From Fictibacillus nanhaiensis (GTDB lineage: Bacteria > Bacillota > Bacilli > Bacillales > Fictibacillaceae): DNA of 64,000 nucleotides. Shown here in pieces: positions 1-8,757 of this stretch (within the stretch, counting starts at the first letter, position 1; every line of letters starts with the position of its first letter). Under the pieces are notes generated by a model, which worked only from the letters and a program-made list of their open reading frames with translations, did no database searches and was not told the origin of the DNA. The stretch is taken from the NCBI GenBank assembly GCA_017052515.1, contig JAFHKR010000038.1, forward strand, positions 310,001 through 374,000, read 5' to 3'. Both the position numbers and the translations under genes were made by a program.

Positions 1-1
1 G

Positions 2-181
2 CCGGTTACGATTAACGATGATATGACGTTCTCACACACGGTGAACTTAACTGCAGGAGAGAACAAGCTGAACATTCATATCGAACCATCAGAAGAGAAT
101 AAATCTACTATTTTTAAAAATGACGGTGGAGCGATTGGTAAGAACACGAAGGATATCGTGATGACGATTAATAAGAATTAG
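2..181 (+). CDS. C-terminal fragment of a secreted or surface protein with an Ig-like fold (partial)
   Basis: The reading frame is open from the left edge and ends at TAG 179-181, so only about 59 C-terminal residues are visible. The stretch reads as a beta-sandwich repeat: hydrophobic alternation followed by an AGENKLNI motif. That motif is typical of bacterial Ig-like domains such as those related to glucodextranase domain B, which are common in Bacillus extracellular proteases and wall proteins. The product upstream of the window cannot be named. The call of an extracellular Ig-like domain is inference from pattern only. Confidence 0.5.
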   Translation, partial: PVTINDDMTFSHTVNLTAGENKLNIHIEPSEENKSTIFKNDGGAIGKNTKDIVMTINKN

Positions 182-192
182 TTTGGTAGGGT

Positions 193-223
193 GTCGCTTC
201 TCTTGTGGAGCGGCATCTTTTTT
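193..223 (+). terminator. Intrinsic terminator of the partial gene
   Basis: GTCGCT and AGCGGC arms form a hairpin (one G-U pair) followed by a run of T at 217-223, twelve bases after the stop codon. Confidence 0.65.
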
Positions 224-231
224 GTAAAAAA

Positions 232-264
232 AACGAGTAATTCCATCAGGAATACTCGTTTTTT
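232..264 (-). terminator. Terminator of the small leftward gene
   Basis: ACGAGTA and TACTCGT arms with an inner TTCC/GGAA extension form a strong hairpin flanked by A and T tracts. It lies just past the leftward stop at 272 and could act in both directions. Confidence 0.7.
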
Positions 265-271
265 AAAATAT

Positions 272-541
272 CTAATTCCGGTACTTCTCTATAATATTTT
301 TTGTCACACTCTCTAAATCTTTATTACTTCTCTTCGCTTCAGCATACCTCTCATAATCCTCACCTGATACCTCTAACAAGAAGGTTTTCGGAAAAATGTA
401 AGGTTTCCCTTTATCTTGTTCGTCTAGATTGTTCAACACTTCCAGCTCGTCTTCGTTCTCCTTGTTGCGTTCAGGATCGTATACAAACATCTTCCCATAC
501 TCTTCTTCTACACTTTTGTTCACGTTGATAAAATATTTCAT
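272..541 (-). CDS. Hypothetical acidic protein, 89 aa
   Basis: This short leftward gene encodes a soluble, highly charged protein rich in Glu, Lys, Asp and Asn. No signal peptide, membrane segment or known motif is visible. The start is ATG at 541, preceded by a modest AGGGGTG sequence. A convincing terminator follows the stop, which supports it being a real transcription unit. I do not recognise the family; the function is unknown. Confidence 0.6.
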   Translation of the reverse strand: MKYFINVNKSVEEEYGKMFVYDPERNKENEDELEVLNNLDEQDKGKPYIFPKTFLLEVSGEDYERYAEAKRSNKDLESVTKNIIEKYRN

Positions 542-743
542 TCACAAAACACCCCTGTTTTTTTGATTATGTAACTGTTATTCCCTAGACCCGTTGTCAT
601 CAGACATATAAAGGCACAAAAAGGGAAGATAACCTATAAAAATTGTACAAGCACGACTCGTCATATTTCGAACTTTGTCCCGATAAGATGTAGAGAGGGC
701 CTGACAAGTGCAGGCTTATCAAGCGGAGAGGGAGTTGGAAGTA

Positions 744-2042
744 ATGAAAACTGCGGGTTCTTGGTCTCATTCGTTAAAATTTCTTTTGTTCAGTGCAGTT
801 GGTATTTTCATGTTCTTCATTCCGATCACAGTGAAAGGAAAGTCGTCGATCCCACTCGATCACCTTGTAACGTGGGTAAGGGATACGATGGGTGAAGCAG
901 TGCCGCTTTATGCATTGCTCGTCATATTGCTCGGTGCTGTTTATCCGTTCTACACGAAAACGTGGAACAAAGACCGAGTCACAACTACGTTCTCTTTATT
1001 AAAAGTTGTAGGACTCGTTGCAGCTGTCCTGCTTTACTTTGAATGGGGTCCGAGCTGGTTGAGTGATCCGAACATGGGAACGTTCTTATTTGAGAAACTC
1101 GTGATTCCTGTTGGGTTGCTCGTTCCACTCGGAGCTGTCTTCCTAGCCTTTATTGTGGGATATGGTCTGATGGAATTCATAGGGGTGCTTGTGCAAAAAA
1201 TCATGAGACCCATCTGGAAAACACCAGGCAGATCAGCAGTTGATGCCGTTGCTTCCTTTGTCGGCAGTTATTCGATTGGTCTACTCATCACGAACCGCGT
1301 GTTTAAAGAAGGAAAGTATACGGTAAAAGAAGCAGCGATCATTGCAACAGGGTTCTCTACCGTCTCCGCAACATTTATGATCGTTGTGGCGAACACGCTC
1401 GGTCTGATGGAGATGTGGAACACGTATTTCTGGACGACGCTTGTGGTCACATTCTTAGTAACGGCAATTACAGTGAGAATTCGTCCGTTAAGCAGGATGG
1501 ATGATACGTATTCAGGTGGGGAAGGTCAGCCTGAAGAAGTGGTAACTGAGAAATACCTGCAAATGGCTTGGAGAAACGCGATGGATACATCTCAGAATGC
1601 CCCTGCATTTTTTACAAATATCTGGTCGAATTTAAAAGACGGTTTTCTGATGGCGATGAGTATACTGCCTTCGATTATGAGTGTCGGTTTGATCGCTCTT
1701 TTGTTAGCAGAATACACGCCTGTCTTTGACTGGTTGGGCTACGTTTTCTATCCGATCACATGGGCGCTGCAGCTTCCCGATGCTATGCTTGCTGCAAAAG
1801 CGGCTTCCATCGGTGTTGCTGAAATGTTCCTGCCCGCACTCTTAGTAGCTGAAGCGGCACTCGTCACGAAATTTGTAATTGGCGTCGTATCCGTAGCTTC
1901 CATTCTGTTTTTATCCGCAAGTATTCCGTGTGTACTCTCAACAGAAATCCCAATCAGTGTTCCTAAACTACTATTCATCTGGTTCCAGCGCACAGTTTTA
2001 GCTCTGATTTTAGCTACTCCAATCGCGTATTTGTTGTTATAG
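744..2042 (+). CDS. YjiH-family polytopic membrane protein with nucleoside-recognition (Gate) domain
   Basis: The protein has about 432 residues with roughly ten hydrophobic segments and the glycine-rich membrane motifs of the YjiH/Gate (nucleoside recognition) family. The family is widespread in Bacillaceae, but its substrate is not established. I prefer ATG 744 because GGAGAGGGAG lies just upstream and the protein then begins with a short cytoplasmic tail and a membrane helix. An in-frame ATG at 708 would add 12 polar residues. It stands alone and is followed by a clear terminator at 2059. It could be a transporter or a membrane sensor; the sequence does not decide. Confidence 0.8.
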   Translation: MKTAGSWSHSLKFLLFSAVGIFMFFIPITVKGKSSIPLDHLVTWVRDTMGEAVPLYALLVILLGAVYPFYTKTWNKDRVTTTFSLLKVVGLVAAVLLYFEWGPSWLSDPNMGTFLFEKLVIPVGLLVPLGAVFLAFIVGYGLMEFIGVLVQKIMRPIWKTPGRSAVDAVASFVGSYSIGLLITNRVFKEGKYTVKEAAIIATGFSTVSATFMIVVANTLGLMEMWNTYFWTTLVVTFLVTAITVRIRPLSRMDDTYSGGEGQPEEVVTEKYLQMAWRNAMDTSQNAPAFFTNIWSNLKDGFLMAMSILPSIMSVGLIALLLAEYTPVFDWLGYVFYPITWALQLPDAMLAAKAASIGVAEMFLPALLVAEAALVTKFVIGVVSVASILFLSASIPCVLSTEIPISVPKLLFIWFQRTVLALILATPIAYLLL

Positions 2043-2058
2043 ATGTAATTAAAGTACA

Positions 2059-2094
2059 AAAAGACACTGCTGAGCATTCGGCAGCGTCTTTTTT
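2059..2094 (+). terminator. Terminator after the YjiH-family gene
   Basis: An imperfect hairpin (AGAC-CTGC with GCAG-GTCT) is followed by TTTTTT at 2089-2094. Confidence 0.75.
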
Positions 2095-2144
2095 CGTGTG
2101 AAACTGACTTTAACTTGATAAGATGATTATCATTTTAACCGGAT

Positions 2145-2255
2145 TACCTTTTGCTGCGCGTAAATCCAATCGAAGCGCGTGTAAATCCTTTCATCCTGCG
2201 CGGAAAATGGACTGTCTAGCGTGGAAAAAGAGTTTTACTGCGCGAACGTGTAATA
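2145..2255. repeat. 21-bp phased degenerate array A (GCGCGTAAA-type)
   Basis: Five imperfect units share a core of GCGCG or GCGTG followed by an A-rich word (TAAATCC, GGAAAA, GAAC). Aligned on the base after the GCG core, the units recur at 2160, 2181, 2202, 2223 and 2244, a constant 21-bp step. The intervening bases differ between units. No ORF explains it. The rest of the gap from 2043 to 2374 holds only the terminator and possible thiG remnants. Confidence 0.7.
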
Positions 2256-2374
2256 AATAAAAGAACACGTACCGTAAAAACACAAAAAGTGCTTTTGGCA
2301 GTATTGCTACTTCTGGATTTTAAGCATCCTGGACTCCAATCAACCACCAGTGATTCAGATTCAAGAAATAACCT

Positions 2375-3110
2375 TTGAAAAAGATACGGTTAGGTCAGAA
2401 GAAACAAATAGTGAACGAAGTAAGCGATAAGCATACAGAGGTAAAGGGAACAGCATTTGCGGTTCGTCGGATGAACATCTTTGAAGGAAGTCAGCCCAAC
2501 TTTTTAGAGATGCTTGATTTGAAGAAAAAAATACACGTTGTTACCGAACACAGCTGGCGCCAAAACAGCGGAAGAAGCAGTGCGCATCGCAAAACTCGCG
2601 AAAGCATCAGGATTATGTGATATGGTAAAAGTAGAAGTCATCGGATGCGACAAAACGCTGCTGCCGGATCCCGTTGAAACGTTAAAAGCAACAGAAGAGC
2701 TATTAAAAGAAGGATTCATCGTGCTTCCCTATACGTCAGATGATGTTGTTCTTGCTAGACGATTAGAAGAGCTGGGCTCACATGCGATCATGCCTGCCGC
2801 TTCTCCGATCGGTTCCGGGCAAGGAATCATCAACCCGCTTTATTTAAAATTCATTATCGAGCAGACGCAGGTGCCTGTGATTGTAGATGCAGGTATCGGC
2901 AGTGCGAGTGATGCGATGATCGCTATGGAGCTTGGAGCAGACGGTGTGTTGTTAAATACAGCCGTTGCGGGTGCGAAGGATCCTGTGAAGATGGCCCACG
3001 CGATGAAAATGGCTGTAGAAGCGGGAAAGCTAGGGTATGAAGCGGGAAGAATCCCAAGAAAAGAAACGGCAACAGCGAGCAGTCCTTTAGAAGGGTTGAG
3101 TGTGAAGTGA
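2375..3110 (+). pseudogene. thiG: Degraded thiazole synthase thiG
   Basis: The C-terminal two thirds are well conserved ThiG: LPNTAGA, the [14 protein letters not shown] stretch, [24 protein letters not shown] and [12 protein letters not shown], with the phosphate-binding loops of the barrel. That part is open in one frame from 2538. The preceding segment with FAVRRMNIF and SQPNFLEMLDL is in another frame (2375-2535), so a frameshift sits at the A-rich tract near 2520-2535. The first 30 or so residues, including the expected GTGK-type motif, are scrambled over several frames. The missing N-terminal catalytic region argues against a functional enzyme. The gene overlaps thiF by four bases, as in a normal thi operon, but thiO and thiS are not upstream. 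Confidence 0.85.
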
Positions 3111-4123
3111 ATGGACGTTATTCAAGGCAGGAATTATTTAGCCCGATCGGTATAGATGGGCAAGCAAAAATACGGACAAAAAGCGTGATGATCGTTGGTG
3201 CAGGCGCGCTTGGTGCAGGAAGTGCTGAAGCTCTTACGCGTGCTGGAGTGAAACGGATCGTTCTCGTTGATCGTGATTATGTGGATTGGACGAACCTTCA
3301 GCGTCAGCAGCTCTATTCTGAAGAAGATGCGAAGAGACAGCTGCCAAAAGTAGTCGCTGCTAAAAATAGATTGAACCAGATTAATTCCGAAGTGGAAATT
3401 CAGGCATATGTGATGGATATGGGAATCGAGGAAGCAGAAGAATTAATCTCTGGCATCGATCTGATCATGGATGCAACAGATAACTTTGAGACGCGTCTGT
3501 TGATTAACGATCTAGCTCACAAATATGAGATACCGTGGATTTACGGGGCGTGTGTTGGGAGCTATGGTATTTCTTACACGATTTTACCTGGAGACGGACC
3601 GTGTTTGAACTGTTTACTCGATAAAATTCCGGCGAACGGCCAAACATGCGATACAGCAGGAATTATCTCTCCAGCCGTTCAGATGGTCACCGCTTATCAA
3701 ACAGCTGAGGCGTTAAAGATTTTAGTGGAGGATTATGCATCTATCAGGAAGAAGATCGTCACATTTGATACGTGGACGAATCAGCATGTTCAACTAGGGA
3801 TGGAAAAAGCGAAGAAGGTAGACTGTCCATCTTGCGGAGCTAACCCAACGTATCCTTATCTAGAAAAAAGTGCTGCGTTAAAAACAGCTGTTCTTTGCGG
3901 CCGGGATACTGTTCAGATCCGTCCCGCTCACACGGTTGAAATAAATTTAACAGAGATGGAGAAGAGATTGCTGCCACATGGAGAAGTTCGCTGCAATCCG
4001 TACCTACTAGAGCTTCAGAGTGACAGTCATCGGCTTGTTCTTTTTAAAGATGGCCGTGCGCTTGTTCATGGCACGAAAAATATGGCAGAAGCAAAATCTC
4101 TGTATCATAGATATATTGGGTAA
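3107..4123 (+). CDS. thiF: ThiF/MoeB/HesA-family E1-like adenylyltransferase
   Basis: These proteins adenylate the C-terminal glycine of a small sulfur carrier (ThiS or MoaD), priming it for sulfur transfer. Seen here: nucleotide-binding GAGALG at residues 31-36, [13 protein letters not shown], the DATDNFETR loop, the CDTAGIISP segment, and two cysteine pairs (CLNC and CPSC) that would bind zinc. The length, 338 aa, is normal for ThiF. The start is GTG at 3107, overlapping the thiG stop (GTGA), so it was built for coupled translation. With thiG broken, its role may now be in molybdopterin or another sulfur-carrier pathway, or it may be decaying; the ORF itself is intact. Confidence 0.85.
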   Translation: MNGRYSRQELFSPIGIDGQAKIRTKSVMIVGAGALGAGSAEALTRAGVKRIVLVDRDYVDWTNLQRQQLYSEEDAKRQLPKVVAAKNRLNQINSEVEIQAYVMDMGIEEAEELISGIDLIMDATDNFETRLLINDLAHKYEIPWIYGACVGSYGISYTILPGDGPCLNCLLDKIPANGQTCDTAGIISPAVQMVTAYQTAEALKILVEDYASIRKKIVTFDTWTNQHVQLGMEKAKKVDCPSCGANPTYPYLEKSAALKTAVLCGRDTVQIRPAHTVEINLTEMEKRLLPHGEVRCNPYLLELQSDSHRLVLFKDGRALVHGTKNMAEAKSLYHRYIG

Positions 4124-4161
4124 GATTTTTGTATAATCATTACTAGGAGGTGATTTGATCT

Positions 4162-4443
4162 ATGGAGTTTTTTGATCTGATCTATCAGACAGATACGCTC
4201 GTTTTATCCATTAGTATCGCACTAACCTTTATTATTGCTAAACAGCTGTCAGTCGTTAATCAATCTCTTGTTCATCGATCAAATCACCATGTGAAAAAGG
4301 ACAGGCTATGTTCCGAGATGATGATGACCGATTCTCACCTCGTTCAAAATTATTGTTTCATTCGAGATGAGATCGCGCGTACGATGTTTAGAAAAGAATC
4401 GCCTGATGATAAAGAAGGGCACGTTTACTCCTTGTTTGCTTAA
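4162..4443 (+). CDS. Hypothetical protein with one N-terminal membrane segment, 93 aa
   Basis: An excellent AGGAGGTGAT site precedes the ATG. The protein has one hydrophobic segment at about residues 13-28 and then a charged, histidine- and methionine-containing cytoplasmic tail. It lies 26 bases upstream of the yidC-like gene on the same strand and is probably co-transcribed with it. I do not recognise a family. Confidence 0.6.
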   Translation: MEFFDLIYQTDTLVLSISIALTFIIAKQLSVVNQSLVHRSNHHVKKDRLCSEMMMTDSHLVQNYCFIRDEIARTMFRKESPDDKEGHVYSLFA

Positions 4444-4469
4444 AGTTTTCATAACAAGGAGGAACAACT

Positions 4470-5219
4470 TTGAAGAAATATATATCCATTTTTTCATTAC
4501 TAGCTATTTTTCTTTTATCCGGCTGCAATAAAGCGCCGATTACCGCAGAGAGCCCGGGGATCTGGAACCATTTTTTCATCTACCCGTTTTCAAAGCTCAT
4601 TCAATATGTGGCGTATCTGTTTAACGATAGCTATGGCATTGCGATCATTATCTTAACTGTGGTTATACGATTCCTGATCATGCCGTTGACGTTAAAACAA
4701 ACGAAAAATCAGGAAAAGATGAAGGAGATTCAACCGGAGATCAAGCAGCTTCGTGAAAAACACACAGGCAAAGATCGAGAATCTCAACTGAAATTACAAA
4801 ATGAATTGATGGCTGTTTATAAAAAACATGAGGTCAACCCGTTATCGATGGGGTGTCTGCCGCTATTGATCCAGATGCCGATCCTGTTTGCCTTTTATTA
4901 TGCGATCATCAAAACGAAAGAGATCGCTCTGCACAACTTTCTTTGGTTTAACTTGGGAACAGCAGATCCCATACATTTGCTTCCGGTATTAGCAGCTTTA
5001 ACCACGTTCATCCAATATAAAATGAGTACAACTGAGCTTGCTGCGTCTAATCCGCAAATAAAAATGATGGGTTACGTGATGCCGGTCATTATCCTATTTT
5101 CTGCATGGAAGCTAGCTGCTGTTCTGCCCCTTTATTGGATGGTAGGGAATGTGTTTTTGACGATTCAAAATGTAGTGCTGCAAAAACGGAAGAAGAAAGC
5201 AGCGTCTGCTAGCTTATAA
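4470..5219 (+). CDS. yidC: YidC/OxaA/Alb3 membrane protein insertase (lipoprotein form)
   Basis: The product inserts and folds membrane proteins, alone or with the Sec translocon. It starts with a lipoprotein signal: positive N-terminus, hydrophobic core, and the lipobox LLSGC with Cys at residue 19, as in the Gram-positive SpoIIIJ and YqjG proteins. The conserved insertase core follows from about residue 50, including the charged cytoplasmic loop with the KQTKNQEKMKEIQPE pattern, NPLSMGCLP and the final hydrophobic helices. The length, 249 aa, fits. The start is TTG 4470, nine bases after AAGGAGGA. It is not beside rpmH or rnpA, so it is more like the second paralogue (YqjG type) than SpoIIIJ. 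Confidence 0.9.
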   Translation: MKKYISIFSLLAIFLLSGCNKAPITAESPGIWNHFFIYPFSKLIQYVAYLFNDSYGIAIIILTVVIRFLIMPLTLKQTKNQEKMKEIQPEIKQLREKHTGKDRESQLKLQNELMAVYKKHEVNPLSMGCLPLLIQMPILFAFYYAIIKTKEIALHNFLWFNLGTADPIHLLPVLAALTTFIQYKMSTTELAASNPQIKMMGYVMPVIILFSAWKLAAVLPLYWMVGNVFLTIQNVVLQKRKKKAASASL

Positions 5220-5221
5220 TA

Positions 5222-5435
5222 AAAAAAGGCTGTGTTCGTATTCCTTGTTGCTTTTGAAAGTAGTTGATTTCCGTTCCAGATGCTCGTTTCCCCGGGGCAG
5301 ACGGTGAGCCACATTTGTACGTTTCCGTATAAGTGTCTCACCTGCCCGCCTGTCCCTAGCCTAGAGTCTCCCACCTTCCACTACAATCAAAAGTCAAAGA
5401 AGGAAAGCAACAATCTTTTGAAAACAGCCTAAGAA
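5222..5435. repeat. Bacillaceae intergenic repeat with terminal inverted repeats, copy 1
   Basis: The element is about 205 bp and is bounded by AGGCTGT (5227) and ACAGCCT (5424-5430), with a second inner inverted pair around GTTGCTTT and GAAAGCAAC. The interior has the pattern TTGATTTCCGTTCCAG, GGTGAGCC, TCTCACCTGCC and GAGTCTCCCACCTTCCACT. Related copies occur at 11295, 44995 (fragment) and 50674 (inverted). It has no coding potential and resembles a MITE or a structured RNA element. It fills most of the gap between the insertase gene and the leftward exporter gene. Confidence 0.75.
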
Positions 5436-5472
5436 AACGACCAGATTTTTTAAAATCTCTGGTCGTTTTTTA
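5436..5472 (-). terminator. Terminator of the leftward EamA exporter gene
   Basis: ACGACCAGA and TCTGGTCGT arms, with T tracts on both sides. It lies 17 bases past the stop at 5489 and may serve both strands. Confidence 0.75.
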
Positions 5473-5488
5473 TGTTCGTCCGCTATGT

Positions 5489-6409
5489 TTAAGCCGCGTG
5501 TTTTTTGCGTAATCTCCTGTTCCGAATCTCTTCAACAGCACCAGATCCTAAGAGGACACCGGTGATAATGAGCAGGAATCCGAAAATGTGCTGAAACAAG
5601 ATTTGTTCACCTAAAAAGAGGTAGGCGCCAACGAGAGCAAAGAATGGATTCAGGTTAATAAAGATTGAAGCTTCGGATGCTCCGATTTTACCGATCGCCT
5701 CATTATAGAGCATGTGGCCGACAGCTGTAGCGATACAAGCTGAAGCAAAATAGATCAGCCATAGCGAAACGGTCGAATTTTCAACAACACCTGCAAATCC
5801 TTGTGGCTCTTCGATCAATCCGATCACGATTAGGAACAGTGAACCGATCACCATCATATAGCCGGTCATGAGTCGAGGATCTAACGTGTGCGCCACGCGC
5901 TTGATAAGGATAAAGCTTACAGCTTGCGTGAGTACAGATAATAAAATGTATCCATCACCGAACGAGATCCCTGCTACCTGATTGTTGCCTTCAAGAACAA
6001 TGAACGCAACGCCAGAGAACCCAAGCAGAAGTCCGATCGATTTCAAGAGAGTAAGTGGAGTTCCTAAAAACGAGATAGCGAGAATGGTCGTGAGAAGCGG
6101 TGACATGCCCATGATCAACCCGCCGTTCGTGGCAGTTGTTTCGGTTAAGCCGATTGAAAGAAAGTAATGATGCGCGACAACATTAAAGATTGATGCAAGA
6201 AAGACATACCAAAACTCTTTTTTTGTTAGCCACCGCACTTTTTTTATTATAGAGAGAAGCAGAAATACGGTTAAACCCGCTGTTAGAACACGAATTCCAG
6301 TGATGGTAACAGGCAAAAAGTTCGTAACCAAAATTTTCGTCGCGGTTACGTTTAAGCCCCATACCACCATCACCAGGAATAAAATCACATACGTCCGATA
6401 CGCTTTCAT
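5489..6409 (-). CDS. EamA-family (DMT superfamily) metabolite exporter
   Basis: The 306-residue protein has about ten hydrophobic helices in two EamA halves. It has the family hallmarks: the N-terminal MVVWGLNVTATK motif, the LGTPLTLLKSIG loop between repeats, and a C-terminal half ending with EQILFQHIFGFLLIITGVLL. It ends in a basic cytoplasmic tail (RNRRLRKKHAA). DMT exporters move amino acids or other small metabolites; the substrate cannot be read from the sequence. It is transcribed divergently from a second EamA gene at 6785, with a 21-bp repeat array between them. Confidence 0.85.
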   Translation of the reverse strand: MKAYRTYVILFLVMVVWGLNVTATKILVTNFLPVTITGIRVLTAGLTVFLLLSIIKKVRWLTKKEFWYVFLASIFNVVAHHYFLSIGLTETTATNGGLIMGMSPLLTTILAISFLGTPLTLLKSIGLLLGFSGVAFIVLEGNNQVAGISFGDGYILLSVLTQAVSFILIKRVAHTLDPRLMTGYMMVIGSLFLIVIGLIEEPQGFAGVVENSTVSLWLIYFASACIATAVGHMLYNEAIGKIGASEASIFINLNPFFALVGAYLFLGEQILFQHIFGFLLIITGVLLGSGAVEEIRNRRLRKKHAA

Positions 6410-6654
6410 TATGTCATCTTCTTTCTTCTGCTTTTTACTTCATAAAGTAAAGTATTTCAATGATTTTAATTTCCATTGTACAGCATTCAAAGTGGATTTA
6501 CAGGAAAAAAGCTTACAAATTTTAGATTGAGGCAATATGACCATATCTACTTTAAAAGGTAGTCTGCTATAGTGGGAGAAAATAATTTTGAAGCTGCTGA
6601 TTAGGTGGGGGCTGGCAGGCGACGTTTTATGGTCAGGTTTGTCGAATCGCCTTT

Positions 6655-6765
6655 ATTTTTGATTTTAGACTTAATTGGTCGCTGTTTAGACTTAATGCGT
6701 GGCTGATTAAACTTAATCTACTATGAAAATGACCTTATTAAAGCTCAAAACGACTTAATCTCAAA
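6655..6765. repeat. 21-bp phased degenerate array B (GACTTAAT-type)
   Basis: The core GACTTAAT, with variants AACTTAAT and GACCTTATT, starts at 6668, 6689, 6710, 6731 and 6752: exactly 21 bp each time, with variable filler between. It lies in the divergent gap 6410-6784 between two exporter genes, so any promoters for both must lie in or beside it. Nothing else is recognised in that gap. Confidence 0.8.
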
Positions 6766-6784
6766 AAAAGAGGTGATTCACACC

Positions 6785-7717
6785 GTGCAAAAAGTTAACC
6801 CGTATGTACTATTAGTGGTCGCGAACTTAATCTGGGGCGGGAATTTTGTGATCGGCCGTGCGATAACGAGCAGTTTACCGCCAGTAACCCTTTCTTTTAT
6901 GCGATGGTGCACGGCATTTCTCCTTTTTCTTCCGTTTGCCGTACCCTTTTTACGAAAAGAATGGCAGGTGCTAAAAAAGCACTGGCAAGTTGTGCTCGTC
7001 TTATCGATCACTGGGATCACGGGCTTTAATACGCTTCTGTACATCGCCTTGAACTTTACGACGTCCATTAATGCATCCATCGTAAACACATCAACGCCGA
7101 TTCTGCTTTTCCTATTGTCGTTCCTTTTTCTAAAAGAGAAGCTTAACTCGAAACAGATTGCAGGAGCTCTGCTTTCACTCATCGGACTGCTATTTATTAT
7201 CTCAAAAGGCTCAATCTTAGTCTTACTCCAGCTGTCGTTTAATAAAGGTGATTTAATCGTGATCGGAGCTGTGATCTGCTGGAGCATCTATTCGCTTCTT
7301 ATTCGAAGATATGCTGGAATTCTTCCTACATACAGCACGTTTATTGTAACGGCGTTTCTCGGTATCCTCATCTTGCTGCCATTTTCCGTACGTGAGATGC
7401 AGACGAAAGAAATTGTGTGGTCAATAGGTACTGTTGCAACCATTCTTTACACAGGGATCTTTGCATCGATCGTTGCGTTCATGTCTTGGAATACAGCGGT
7501 TGAGCGGGTGGGTCCGAGTAAAGCTGGAGTCTTTTTGAACCTGATCCCTGTGTTTGCTGCGATCTTTGCCGTTCTTTTTATCGACGAATCGCTCGCATGG
7601 TATCAAGGAGCTGGCGGTGTGCTCGTTATACTGGGTGTTTTTATCTCAACCGGCCTTACAAAAAGAGAAAAACATAAGCAATCACCAAATAGAAGCGTTA
7701 AAGTAATAAGTAAATAA
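6785..7717 (+). CDS. EamA-family (DMT superfamily) metabolite exporter
   Basis: About 310 residues with ten hydrophobic segments in two EamA repeats: NLIWGGNFVIGRA at the start, FLKEKLNSKQIAGALLSLIG at the end of repeat one, and a matching IDESLAWYQGAGGVLVILGV segment at the end of repeat two. I favour GTG 6785 because AGAGGTG is eight bases upstream; the earlier in-frame GTG at 6773 overlaps that site. It is divergent to another EamA gene that it only distantly resembles. The substrate is unknown. Confidence 0.85.
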   Translation: MQKVNPYVLLVVANLIWGGNFVIGRAITSSLPPVTLSFMRWCTAFLLFLPFAVPFLRKEWQVLKKHWQVVLVLSITGITGFNTLLYIALNFTTSINASIVNTSTPILLFLLSFLFLKEKLNSKQIAGALLSLIGLLFIISKGSILVLLQLSFNKGDLIVIGAVICWSIYSLLIRRYAGILPTYSTFIVTAFLGILILLPFSVREMQTKEIVWSIGTVATILYTGIFASIVAFMSWNTAVERVGPSKAGVFLNLIPVFAAIFAVLFIDESLAWYQGAGGVLVILGVFISTGLTKREKHKQSPNRSVKVISK

Positions 7718-7806
7718 TTTACAAAATTAGCGAAACTTTTCTTTTGTTTCAGTCGTATTACAGTGTGAAAAGAGAGAGTTTTATGATAGGAGGAATTGGG
7801 GAGCGC

Positions 7807-8757
7807 ATGACAACACATACGTTAGAACTTAAGAACTTAACGAAAAAGATCAAAGGCAAGACCATTGTGGATGATCTCTCATTTTCGGTAAGAGAAGGTG
7901 AGATTTTCGGTCTGCTTGGTCCGAACGGAGCGGGTAAGACGACAACAATAAGAATGATCGTAGGACTGATCTCTATCACGGATGGAGACGTTTTGATTAA
8001 CGGAGATAACCTGCGTGGAAACTTTGAAAAAGCAATGGAACGCGTTGGGGCAATCGTTGAAAACCCGCAGCTGTACGATTATATGACAGGCTATAAAAAC
8101 CTCATGCAATATGCGAGGATCATGCCCGATGTGACGAAGGAAAGAATTGACGAAGTGATTGAACTCGTTGACCTGAAGTACGCAATTCACGATAAGGTGA
8201 AAACATACTCGCTTGGTATGAGACAGCGACTGGGTGTAGCTCAGGCACTTTTACATAGACCGAACGTGTTAATTCTGGACGAACCGACAAACGGACTCGA
8301 TCCACAAGGAATCTATGACCTTCGTAACTATTTACGCCTACTCGCGAACAACGGTACCTCTGTGATCGTTTCTTCTCATATGCTGGCTGAGATGCAGATG
8401 ATGTGTGACCGTGTAGCGATTATTCAACATGGAAAGCTTGTGCGTATCGATGAGATTTTAAACCAAGAAGACGAAACTGAAGTTAAAGTTCACTTTCAAA
8501 TTGAAGGAGACGTAGCACAGGCAAAACAAGTTCTTCTTAACTTAAATGAAGATCTGAACGTAACCGAGTCAGGTCAAGAACTGATCGTTCAAACAGCAGA
8601 TGTTCGATTCATAGCTGAATTAAACAAACAACTGGTTCTTGCTGGCGTTCTCGTTGTTGGTATCCAACGCAAAACAAAAACGCTTGAAGAACGATTCTTA
8701 GAAATGACAAAGAAAGGGGGAGATCTGAATGAAGTGGCTGTCCCTGTTAACAAATGA
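7807..8757 (+). CDS. ABC-2 type exporter ATP-binding protein
   Basis: The protein has a complete ABC ATPase domain: Walker A GPNGAGKTT, Q-loop near ENPQLYD, signature SLGMRQRLG, Walker B VLILDEPTNGLDP and switch His in SSHML. A C-terminal extension of about 90 residues of the kind found in BcrA-like export ATPases follows. ATG 7807 is chosen because AGGAGG lies upstream and residues before it are not conserved-looking; ATG 7783 is an alternative. The 3' end overlaps the permease gene by 29 bp, so the two are translationally coupled. Likely role: efflux of a peptide antibiotic or lipid. Confidence 0.9.
   Translation: MTTHTLELKNLTKKIKGKTIVDDLSFSVREGEIFGLLGPNGAGKTTTIRMIVGLISITDGDVLINGDNLRGNFEKAMERVGAIVENPQLYDYMTGYKNLMQYARIMPDVTKERIDEVIELVDLKYAIHDKVKTYSLGMRQRLGVAQALLHRPNVLILDEPTNGLDPQGIYDLRNYLRLLANNGTSVIVSSHMLAEMQMMCDRVAIIQHGKLVRIDEILNQEDETEVKVHFQIEGDVAQAKQVLLNLNEDLNVTESGQELIVQTADVRFIAELNKQLVLAGVLVVGIQRKTKTLEERFLEMTKKGGDLNEVAVPVNK

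Noticed and set aside
2116-2132. TGATAA-N4-ATTATCA, resembling a Fur box
   Set aside because: The spacing between half-sites is wrong for the 7-1-7 consensus and no iron-related gene is adjacent.
2145-2255. CRISPR arrays in the 21-bp periodic loci
   Set aside because: Units are far too short and degenerate, with no conserved repeat-spacer division and no cas genes.
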